A stretch of DNA of 64,000 bases, taken from assembly GCF_024139115.2 (NCBI RefSeq), contig NC_085140.1, forward strand, positions 155,398,452 to 155,462,451. Reading direction: 5' to 3'. A program made the position numbers and the translations under genes. Shown one piece after another: positions 54,876 to 64,000 of the stretch. The notes beneath the pieces are model-generated. The model ran no database searches. It was not told where the DNA came from and was given only the letters and a program-made list of their open reading frames with translations. Numbering within the stretch: the first letter of the stretch is position 1; every line of letters begins with the position of its first letter. The DNA is from Armigeres subalbatus. Lineage: Eukaryota > Arthropoda > Insecta > Diptera > Culicidae.

Positions 54876-55317
54876 CAGTGTTGACCCGATTTTGTCACTC
54901 CCCGATTTTGTCTACCCCCGATTTTGTCTACCCCCGATTTTATCACGTTTTCGACCCGATTTTATCACGTCCCGATTTTGTCACGTTTTCGATCCGATTT
55001 TGTCACCCCAAAAAAATTTGTCATTCTTTTTAATTTCGTAAAAAATACCAAAATTAACATTGATTTTCATGAAATAACTTTCACCGCCTGTAGTTTATGA
55101 CGAACGACTTCTGAGTACCTGGGAAATATTCTGTAAGCAATTTCGACAAGAAATAACGGGTACCGTTCACGCATTTGGCCTTTCCAAGGCATAAAATGAT
55201 TAATATTTGTGGAATGAATTAAAAAAAATGAAAATATTTTTTTTTCCAGTTTTGTCACATACCCTATTTTATCACCCCAAAATTCACCAGGGGGGTGATA
55301 AAATCGGGATATTACTG
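54876..55317. mobile_element. pogo-type MITE with CCCGATTTTGTCAC repeats
   Basis: CAGTGTTGACCCGATTTTGTC at the left and the complement of TAAAATCGGGATATTACTG at the right form inverted ends with TA outside (54874-54875, 55318-55319). The left end repeats CCCGATTTTGTCAC-like units seven times with 15-20-base spacing. The right end holds two. No transposase. Confidence 0.75.
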
Positions 55318-55319
55318 TA

Positions 55320-56289
55320 TTACAACAACATATAAATCCAAAACTAACAATATGTATAAGAATCGAGAAATGTATTGTTAAACTTGATTTCGACTCCGTA
55401 ACGCCTCACGAAAAATGAGCCTTCCAAATAAACGAAAGATTAAAAAAAACAACATATAAATGTATAAGAGGCATCACTGTAGCGCATGGTGGGGTTGGCC
55501 CCGCCAAGCGCGCCAGGCCTTAGGAGGGCGCCGAAATCTAGAATTATGGAATATGATGACAAATCTCATAAAGGTTTTTTAAGCGGTTAGATACCACTTG
55601 AATTGGAACTTGAATTAAACAGGAAATACAATTGAAAAGAAGAATGGACCAAGTGTCTAGGAAATAAGCCCTAGATGAGGATTTTAATACGCCAAAGGCG
55701 AAATACAGAGTAGACTGTAAAAACCACATATAAATTATGTTCGTAACTAAGAAATCTAAGCCGTTTCCAAATAATAAATACTCGGAAGTATTGATAGGGA
55801 GTTTGTTTGAATTTGAGATAAATTATCTCATATTATGCAGGCAAACTATTTGAGGTTCAAAAACGGACCATAACGATCGCATTCAATCCAGTGACATTTT
55901 CGATCCCTTTGAACCAGACATTTTTTTGATGGTAAAAAACAAGCTAAACTGTTGAATATTCGATGATATTTGGATTTTTTTTGGTTTATATAATCTGGTA
56001 AAGCTTTAAACGAAGCACTTATCGAAAGACATGTTGAATACGAGCACCTGCATCTAGGAATTTTAGTAATAGTGGCAACTGATCTACTTTAAAGCTGAAG
56101 TTTATTGGTCTACCAATGCCACCAAACCACCGATAAACCCACTCCAGGAATTGGTATATCTTGATCCGAATAGGTCCGGAGTTGTTTTTTCTTGATACGA
56201 CTTGGTTCAATGGCTATTCCTACCTTCTACCAATTCTTTTTTTTTTGGGTATCCAGCTGGAGCTACCTGGTATCTTAAATTATCAAGAC
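55320..56289. other. non-coding, no clear feature
   Basis: A GC-rich patch at 55484-55535 (GGTTGGCCCCGCCAAGCGCG, then GGGCGCC) stands out from the AT-rich background. No gene is supported. Confidence 0.35.
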
Positions 56290-57380
56290 TGGATCCGAAC
56301 AGAAGTTTTGTTTCTACTAAAACCAATACTTAGAAGAACTAGTCTATGTTGAACACTTGAACACTATTTGTTTTAGTATTGTGATAGCTAGCAGAATCTC
56401 AAAATTTCTGTTGTAGTATAGATTTCCCGTTTACCCTTTTCCATTGTCGTTTTCCCGTCAGTCTCTCAAGCAAATAATCTTCTTCTTCTTCTTCTTCTTC
56501 ATTGGCATTACATCCCCACTGGGACATTGCCGCCTCGCAGCTTAGTGTTCAATTAAGCACTTCCACAGTTATTAACTGCGAGGTTTCTAAGCCAAGTTAC
56601 CATTTCTGCATTCGTATATCATGAGGCTAACACGATGATACTTTTATGCCCAGGGAAGTCGAGACAATTTCCAATCCGAAAATTGCCTAGACCGACACCG
56701 GGAATCGAACCCAGCCACCCTCAGCATGGTCTTGCTTTGTAGTCGCGCATCTTACCGCACGACTAAGGAGAGCCCCTAGAGAGTCAAATAATGGAAGTTC
56801 TAATTTAAAATGTTTTAAACTCACAACGAAGGTTAACTGACGATTTGAAATGTAAAATTTGTGCAGAATTTAAATGTAAAGTTTAGTTTATAGTTTCTTG
56901 GAGCCGACAATCGGTACCTAAAGGCAGTCTATGTTGACAACGGGTGATACCGTTGCCACCTCCAAGTAACACTTCTTAAAATAGGGATACAATGAGATAT
57001 TATGTTATTGATTATACCAACATTATTTAAATGGCGAAACACAAGACTAAACCTAAACATAAGTTTTACCGTTACTAGTACCAAAATTTAGCAGAATTAG
57101 TTTATGAACACTGTTTGTATTGAGTATCGCGTAGTAGCATATTGTCAAAATTTCTGTTATTGTTTATAATTCGTATTTCGTAGTAATTTTACAGTCTTTC
57201 TGTCAATTGTTAATCCGGATCAATAAATAGTTAAAGCGAAAGTGAATTAGTTTAACATGGAGTAGAACATAGGGTTTCTTGGATATGACATTTGATACAT
57301 TCTATGACATTCTATGTTGACAACAGGTGGTAATATTGTCACCTCCAAGTAACAAATCTTTAATAAAAATGTAATGAAAT
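56290..57380. repeat. two-copy tandem duplication
   Basis: First copy 56330-57000 (without its SINE about 360 bases) and second 57095-57380 share AGAACTAGTCTATGTTGAACAC/AGAATTAGTTTATGAACAC, TCAAAATTTCTGTT, GTTTCTTGGA, TCTATGTTGACAAC and CACCTCCAAGTAACA in the same order. The copies are well diverged. Only the first has the SINE. Confidence 0.65.
56479..56784 (-). mobile_element. Feilai-like SINE, full length, minus strand
   Basis: On the minus strand: CTCTCCTTAGTCGTGCGGTA (A box), GGGTTCGATTCCCGG (B box), the full body, and GAAGAAGAAGAAGAAGAAG as the tail. CAAATAAT flanks it (56471-56478 and 56785-56792). It is the most complete copy in the window and has the longest triplet tail, so probably the youngest. 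Confidence 0.9.
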
Positions 57381-57384
57381 TTTT

Positions 57385-57985
57385 AGATTGCGATCAAATC
57401 AGCGAAATTCTGCAAATTTTGTTATGGTAATAAGACATATTCGCTTAAGAGTTGTCTTCATATTTTACACATAGAAACGGGGTTTTGGATAATTGTGTAT
57501 TTCGTTAAGTCATCCTAATATCTGAGTTCTAAGTAACGTCTGATGCTAAAGTTATATGAGTCAAATAAATAGTCAGTATTTTTTCAATATAGTCTGTTGT
57601 TGGAGAACGTATCATAACAACAGCAATTTTGAGAATCACGAACTGTCAGTGAAAGCGATGACCCATTCTCACCCCTGGATCTATTGTCACCCCCGATGAC
57701 GGTAGTAATCATCTTCTTCCCCTACTTCATTTGCCTTTTTCCCTTCCCATTCTTTCTCTTGTTTTCTTTTTCTTCCTAATCATCGAGTCCTTAACAGAAC
57801 AATGAAAACTTGTGTATAGTAATTTAACGCATATCATTTTTATTCCATTTCCAACAATTTGCTGGAACTTTTATTATTTTATTAAAATTTACATTTATTT
57901 AATGGAATATTTAATAATTTCTAATAATTTGTAATTTTCAATATGTAGGTATTTGTAGGTTTCGGGAAAGATTGTGTATCGCATA
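57385..57985. other. non-coding, no clear feature
   Basis: Contains CTCACCCCTGGATCTATTGTCACCCC-type spacing (57669-57695) and a pyrimidine-rich stretch (57708-57780). No gene. Confidence 0.35.
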
Positions 57986-57989
57986 TTTG

Positions 57990-58245
57990 AATTGATTTTA
58001 TTCCTTCCACAATTTCGTCATTGGTAATTCTCGCTTAACTTTTCAAAAGGACCTAAGTAACATCTTTTTCAAGAATTAATTTCAGTACTGCAATCGAAAG
58101 CTTTCATGTTTTTCTGTTGATTGCGCTATTCAAATTAATTCATGAAAAAAATGTTACTTAGGTCCTTTTGAAAAGTTAAGCGAGAATTATTGAATTATCT
58201 ATGGAAAACGTCATTTTTTATGGTCCATCATTATTTCAATCAAAG
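57990..58245. mobile_element. MITE with nested palindrome, copy 2
   Basis: AATTCTCGCTTAACTTTTC (58026) to CTAAGTAACAT pairs with ATGTTACTTAGGTCC... GTTAAGCGAGAATT (to about 58189) over about 60 bases per arm. TTTTTTATGGTCCATCA follows, as in copy 1. The left outer end is not clear. Confidence 0.75.
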
Positions 58246-59035
58246 CTGAACCCGTCAGGTGACACAATATATAAATTCACATCTGTAGTTTGCACATTGT
58301 GTCGCGTTACAGAGATTAGTGTTGTTTATATTGTGTTTTGATACCATCGATCTCGGGGATTAAACAATCCATATTTTATAAGCTCATAATTGCGATGCGA
58401 ACATCGATTTAGGATAGCATCGTATTCCATGTTTTATCTCTCAAAACCAACCAAACCAGACCATCATGGGGAATTGTTCCGGTTCTTTATCTGAAGGAAT
58501 GAAAAGCGAATTAACTCGATACTTATTTCCGTGAAACTGTGATTTTTCGGTAAAAGGCACAAATGTTAATAAAAACAATCTATTAAATAGGTGCATTATT
58601 ATCTTCTTTCGTGATGAGATAAATTATGTATTGAAAGATGGAAAGTTTCAAATTATAAGTCAATCAAACTCAATCAAACTCCAAAATGGTCCACACACGT
58701 CTGATCTGTCGAAATGTGCTGAGTTTGGGGCAATAACACAATAAACTACAAATTAGTAATTCAAAATTATACAAAAATATGTTTGATGCAAGTCACATTC
58801 AAAAGCTTGCATCGATGCTTCTGCGGACAATTCTGAAAGGAAAACAAAAAAAAAAGTATTTAAAACAATCTATTTTCCAAAGCGATAAAATAAAATGTTT
58901 TCATCGGATTAAGCTGTATTAAATGTGAATATGATGTTGTATTTTCTCTACCATGTCACATTTTCAATAATCAGCTCAGAGGGTCCTTCATTATGTTCAT
59001 TCAAACAAAGATATGAAAGGAGACGGTTTGCAATT
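58246..59035. other. non-coding, no feature seen
   Basis: GACACAATAT and ATTGTGTC make a small stem at 58260-58305. Nothing else is supported. Confidence 0.35.
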
Positions 59036-59039
59036 TATA

Positions 59040-59375
59040 TGAATACACTAGCGGACCCAAAGAACTTCGTTTCGCCTAAAATTGATTTATTTTCTGATCC
59101 GAACTACCACAGAAAAAATATCTTCTCTTCCAAAACCTCCACATACCAGATTTGGTTCCATTTGCTTGATTAATGTTTGAATTATGAAGAAATAGGTGTT
59201 TATTTGTATGGGAGTCCCTCTTTCCAAAAGGAGGAGGGGTCTCGAACCATCTTAAGAACCTTTCCCGGCCGCAAAAACCTCTGCATACAAATTTTCACGC
59301 CGATCGGTTCAGTAGTTTCGGAGTCTATAAGGTTCAGACAGACAGAAATTCATTTTTATGTATATAGAAGAAGAT
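59040..59375. repeat. dispersed repeat ending in CAGACAGACAG
   Basis: CTAGCGGACCCAAAGAACTTCG, CCAGATTTGGTTCCATTTGC, TTGTATGGGAG, CACGCCGATCGGTTCAGTAG and CAGACAGACAGAAATTCATTTTTATG appear in this order. From memory this is a common insect repeat in which a GATCGGTTCAGTAGTTT block precedes a CAGA simple tail, as in the 3' ends of some LINEs. The ORF across it has no meaning. Confidence 0.6.
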
Positions 59376-60159
59376 GTACAATATGTAACATTTTCGATAT
59401 TTTTGATATTTATGGTCATTCCCACATTCGTTTGATTAATAGAACTATAAGCGAAAAAAGTTTTCATCTGTAAATTCAATATTAATTGATTTATCGATGT
59501 ATTGTTAAACGAGCAACTAATCGATTGCATTGGATCGCTGTTGTGCACGATTGCGTACCGGAAACCGGAAAATGTAAACAAGCTGCTCGTTTGTATGACG
59601 TCCACCGCTATCAAGCATATTTAAAAAAAATCGGTTGTTTTAATTTGGATTCGAAATTCTGCCTGATCATTTTAGCTGAAGTAATATTATGTTAATCCGT
59701 TTTAACTTATGCTCTGAGCGCTGGAGCTCGCTGGAGTCAAAGCAAGTGACCTGAACGACCTGGCAAGGGATTGAATTTGTCAACAATACAATCCGAAGTG
59801 TTTGCTTCTCGATTAAATGAAAAGAAATTTCTGGATCATGTTCATATCCCGTTCTAACGGAGAAGGGATCATGAGTTTGGGAGCTTTTTTTTGTAAGGAA
59901 CGTGTTTTTTTCTGCCATGACGTTGGCTTCGGCGATTAATGCACTAGATCAGCGGTTCCCAACTTGTTTAGGGAGTTACCCCTTCGAACTTTTATATTCA
60001 TGGAGGTAGCCTCTATATTTTTCGCTGTTAATGAAAATAAGCATAACTCATAAGATCTATAGAAAAAAAAGACCTGGAATCTAACCCAACATTTGGCTCT
60101 GCAAAATGTTGTTTGGATTCTTCGTTATTCTGTGAAACTTTGCAATTCAAACTCAGATA
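59376..60159. other. non-coding, no feature seen
   Basis: No supported feature. Confidence 0.35.
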
Positions 60160-60340
60160 GATGGGCTTGGTGGTCATGTGGCTACCGCTACTGCTTCATA
60201 CGCAGGAGGTCGTGGATTCAAACCCAGGCCCGTTCCATTCTCCTACTTTGTAACCTTTCCTAAACTACTAATCATGTTCTAGCAATTGCTAGAACTGGAA
60301 ATGGAGTCCATACCCTTTCCATCTTCTACTATATAGGGGA
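60160..60340 (+). mobile_element. tRNA-derived SINE, fourth family
   Basis: GGGCTTGGTGGTCATGTGGC gives the A-box region and GTGGATTCAAACCCAGGC the B box, 40 bases apart. The body CATTCTCCTACTTTGTAACC follows, ending near CTACTATATAGGGG. Its body is unlike the other SINE families here. Confidence 0.65.
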
Positions 60341-60594
60341 ATTGTTCCGTTTTCCATTTCACTGAACATATTTTCATTTCATTGCAAAACAAAGAAATAC
60401 AGCACCAACCTCGTCGCTTCTTTTGCTAACAAGCATGCTCACTGGTGAATAAAATGCAAAAATAAGAAACAAACCAAATTCCTTTTCATTGCTTTGTTTT
60501 TGATGCGATGGAAATAGGAGCTATGGGATGAAGTGCCGAACCGTTCCCCTACCTTCAACCAGCTATTCAAACATTCTGTGTTACGTACGTTTTG
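60341..60594. other. non-coding, no feature seen
   Basis: Nothing is supported before the satellite spacer begins. Confidence 0.4.
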
Positions 60595-63500
60595 CTCACC
60601 TAAATCGCATTCCAACATCCCCTGAAAACATATTTAATTTTGGGATACTCGGATCATACAGCCTGCTGTCCTTGATTAGTCACGCTTAGTCGATAAATTC
60701 AAGAAGCTTAATAAAGCAAAATTTGTTTGGGTCTATTTTGCTAATTAACAAAGATTCGCCTACATGGGTCTCAATGATAGGTTACTATCAACTGTGTGAC
60801 AAATAGTAAACCAAACGGGCTCATATTGAGCGCTGTTAGTTAGCTATCAACTCCCCCAAAGCGCCAACATTTTATGCATCCGCAGTCGACTTACACTTCC
60901 GGACCTCATGTGTCGCAGTTGAGAGCGCTGTAGTTACTATCAACCCAAAGCCAACATATTGTGCGATCCGCAGTACGACTCACTTCCGGCGCCTCATGTG
61001 TCGCAGTTGAGCGCTGTTAGTTACTATCAACCTACCCCAGCCAATCATGTTGTGCATCCCGATAGTACGACTTCACGCTACCTGGCGCCCTCGTATGTGT
61101 CGCAGTTGGCGCTGTTAGTTACTATCAACTCCCCAAAGCCAGCATGTTGTGCATCCGCGAGTACGACTTGCACTTTCTGGCGCCCTCATGTGTCGCAGAG
61201 AGCGCGTGTAGTTAATATCAACTCCCCAAAGACCAGCAAATTTGTGCATCCCGCAGTACGACTCGTCACTTCCGGCGCCCTCATGTGCCAGTTGAGGCGC
61301 TGTTAGTGTACTATCAACTCCCCAAGCCAACATATTTGTGCATCCGCAGTGACTTCGCACTTCCGGCGCCCTCATGTGTCGCAGTTGAGAACGCTGTTAG
61401 TTACCTATCAACTCCCCCAAAGCCACACATATTTATTGCATCCGCGAAGTACGACTTCGCCTTCCGGCGCCCTCATATTTGTCGCAGTTGAGCGCTGTTA
61501 GTTACTATCAACTCCCCAAAGGCCACATGTTGGCATCCGCGAGTACGACTACTGCACCGCGCCTCATGTGTCGCAGTTGAGCGCTGTTGATTACTACAAC
61601 TCCTCCAAAGCCAAGCATTACATGGCATCCGCAGTACGACTTCGCACTTTACCAGCGCCCCATGTGTCGCAGTTGAGCGCGCATTAGATTATATATCAGC
61701 TCCCCTGAAGCCAACATGTTGTGCATCCGCGAGTACGACACTTCCACCCCGGCGCCTGCTGTAAAGTCGCCAGTTGAGCGCTGTTAGTTTACTATCAACT
61801 CCCAAAGCCAACATAGTTGTGCATCGCAGTACGACTTCGCTTCCGGCGCCCCTCATGTGTCGCCAGCTGGTAGGCGCTAGTGGCATCAACTCCCCAAAGC
61901 CAACCATGTTGTGCATCCGCGAGTACGACTTCGCACTCCGGCGCTCTCATGTGTCTCAGCTTGGCGCTATGATTTTTCAACTCCCCAAAGCCAAACATGT
62001 TGTGCATCCGGCGAGTACGACTTCGCACTACCGGCGCCCTCATGTGATCGCAGTTGAGCGCTGTTAGTTACTATCAACTCCCCTAAAGCCAACATGTTGT
62101 GCATCTACGAAGTACGACCTCGCTGTTCCGGCGCCCTGCTGTGTCGTCGAGCGCTGTACAGTTATATCAACTCCCCCAAAGCCAACATGCAATTTGTGCA
62201 TCCGCGAGTACGACTTTCGCACTTCCGCGCCCTCATGTGTCGCAGTTGAGCGCTGTTAGTTACTATCAACTCCCCCAAAGCCAACAGCTTGTTGTGCATC
62301 AGAGTACGACCGGACTACCGGCGCCCTTTCCATGGTGCAGCGAGCGCTGTTAGTTACCTATCAACTCCCCCAAAGCCAACATGTTGTGCATCCGACGCAG
62401 TACAGTTTTACACTGCCTTCTCTAATATGGGTCTTGATTCTGCATCGAAAGTTTCTATGTGCTCACCTTAAAATCGCATTCCAACATCCCCTGAAAACAC
62501 CATTTAATTTTGGGATACTGGATCATACAGACCCTGCCGTCCTGATTAGTCACGCTTCAGTCGACAAACCTAGAGCTTTCTACTAAAGCAAAATTTGTTT
62601 GGGTCTATTTTAGCTAATTGAAACCAGGATTCGTTTCCACATGGTCTCAGTATGATAGTTACTTATCAACTGCGTGTACAAAATAGTAATACAAATCAGG
62701 TCGCAATTGAGCTGTAGTTAGTCTATACTCCCCAAGCCAACATTTGTGCATCAGAGTACGACTTCGCACTTCCGGCGCCCTCATGTGTCGCAGTTGAAGC
62801 GCCTTTAGGTTACTATCAACTCTCCAAAGCCAACATGATTAGACATCCACAGTACGACTTCGCACCTCCGGCGCCTCATTGTGTCGCAGTTGAGCGCTGT
62901 TAGTTACTATCAACTCAAACCAACAGTGTGCAGCTCGCATGAGCTTGCACGGCTCAGGTCGCATGAGTGTTATTCTACAATCCCTACATGTTGTGTCGCG
63001 TAGACTTCGCAGGGCTCGCGAGTTGAGCTATCATCAACTAAACAACATTTCTCCGAGAACCTGCATCGCTCATATGTGTCAGTTAGGCGTGGTACACTCA
63101 AGCACATGTTTCATCCGCGATGACGCACTTCCGCCCATGTTCCGTAGCGCGTTTTCATCACTAGCAACATTGTGTTCGCGAGTTGCAAGGCGCCCATGTG
63201 TGCAGTTAGCGCGTTACATCCCCCAAAGCCAACATGTTGTGCATCCGCGATAGTGTTTGCACTGCCTTCTCTAATATGGTCTTGATTCGCATCAAAGTTT
63301 CTTATTGCTCACCTAAATCCATTTCCAACATCCCTGAAACACATATTTAATTTTTAGGGATACTGACTCATACAGCCCTGCAGTCCTGATTATATTGCGC
63401 TTGATCGACTTAGTCGACATTTAAGCTTCTACTAAAAGCAAAAATTTGTCTGGTCTATTTTAGCTAATTGAAACTCAGTTCGCACTACATAGGTCTCAGT

Positions 63501-64000
63501 ATGATGTTACTATCAACTATGTGTCAAAAATAAGCAACAAAACGGGTCGTCCTGAGCGCTGTTAGATTACTATCAACTCCCCAAAGCCAACATGTTATTG
63601 CATCCGCAGTACGACTTCGCACTCCGGCACCCTCATGTGTGTGTGATTGAGCCGTTGGTTACTATCAACTCCCCCCAAAGCCAACATATTGTGCATCCGC
63701 GAGTACGACTTCCGTACCCGCCGGCGCCCTCATGTGTCGCAGTTGGGCGCTGTTAGTACATATCAACTCCCCCAAAGCCAACATGTTGTGCATCCGCGAG
63801 TACGACTTCGCCTTCACCGACCCTCGATATGTCCGCAAGAGCGCTGTAGTTACTATCAACTCCAAAGCCAACTGTAATGTGCATCCCATAGTACTTCACT
63901 ACGAGCGCCTCATGTCGCAGTTGAGCGCTGTTGTTACATCAACTCCCCAAAGCCAGACATGTTGTGCATCATGATACGACTCGCACTTCCGGCGCCCTCA
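60595..64000. repeat. roughly 95-bp satellite with recurring 240-bp spacer
   Basis: Monomer landmarks are GCGCTGTTAGTTACTATCAA, CCCAAAGCCAACATGTTGTG, GCGAGTACGACTTCGCAC and GGCGCCCTCATGTGTCGCAG. Runs lie at 60828-62400 (about 17 units), 62700-62930 and a decayed part to 63250, and 63550 to the window end. The spacer (GCTCACCTAAA... TTTGGGATACTG... TTGTTTGGGTCTATTTT) occurs at 60595, 62460 and 63307. Monomers vary mainly by small insertions and deletions. All ORFs are array artefacts. Confidence 0.92.

Noticed and set aside
61115..63974. ORFs in the terminal satellite
   Set aside because: Array artefacts, further disturbed by indel noise.
60595..64000. CRISPR-like repeat and spacer layout
   Set aside because: Monomers of about 95 bp are head-to-tail without unique spacers, and the context is a eukaryotic transposon-rich region.

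Overview
The window is transposon-dense, AT-rich insect DNA, almost certainly from a mosquito and most likely the genus Aedes. The pointers are tRNA-derived SINEs ending in an AAG triplet run (as described for Feilai of Aedes aegypti), a Jockey-clade LINE whose frame and 3' end resemble Juan-A, several R1-like and RTE-like LINE fragments, and many short inverted-repeat elements. The species cannot be fixed from the sequence. No intact host protein-coding gene is visible. The best host-gene signal is a TATA-less initiator plus downstream-element promoter, followed by a splice donor, on the minus strand near 12.35-12.45 kb.

Layout. 0-6.9 kb: foldback elements and MITEs, a GTTAT-rich repeat with a tRNA-like core, an RT fragment on the minus strand, and an internally deleted LINE with a perfect 13-bp target duplication (4232-5697). 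6.9-10.4 kb: a large palindrome whose arms carry hammerhead-ribozyme-like motifs of the Penelope type. A 3.17-kb pogo-like element sits in its left arm, and that element holds SINE, LINE, MITE and satellite sequence of its own. 12.3-12.75 kb: candidate host promoter and first exon. 13.1-18.4 kb: a giant TTAA-flanked inverted-repeat element with two satellite arrays (131 bp and about 142 bp). 19-25.4 kb: SINEs, a TCTCACTTC-type simple satellite, an R1-like LINE split by a 1.93-kb DNA element, and an RTE-like LINE with a 90-bp insertion. 27.1-28.8 kb: a long-TIR element. 29.1-30 kb: Juan-like LINE. 30.0-30.6 kb: a second hammerhead-like motif and a foldback. 30.6-34.6 kb: two tandem copies of a 1.9-kb minisatellite-bearing element. 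34.7-35.0 kb: polypurine tract. 40.5-46.3 kb: RTE-like and R1-like LINE remains, the last with ORF1, endonuclease and RT parts. 46.3-48.8 kb: composite repeat with a (TG)n run and a precise 8-bp-TSD MITE. 49.8-58.2 kb: MITEs, a decayed DNA transposon with transposase remnants, and a tandem duplication carrying a SINE in one copy. 59-60.4 kb: dispersed repeats. 60.6 kb to the end: a roughly 95-bp satellite with a recurring spacer.

These parts do not form a gene pathway. What can be read is nested insertion history and recurrent inverted-repeat architecture. There are two artificial 25-N gaps. All LINE coding remnants are truncated or frameshifted, and none looks mobile. The terminal satellite shows indel-type noise that may reflect poor consensus quality. 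Statements about families rest on recognised motifs and remembered family features, not on database searches.
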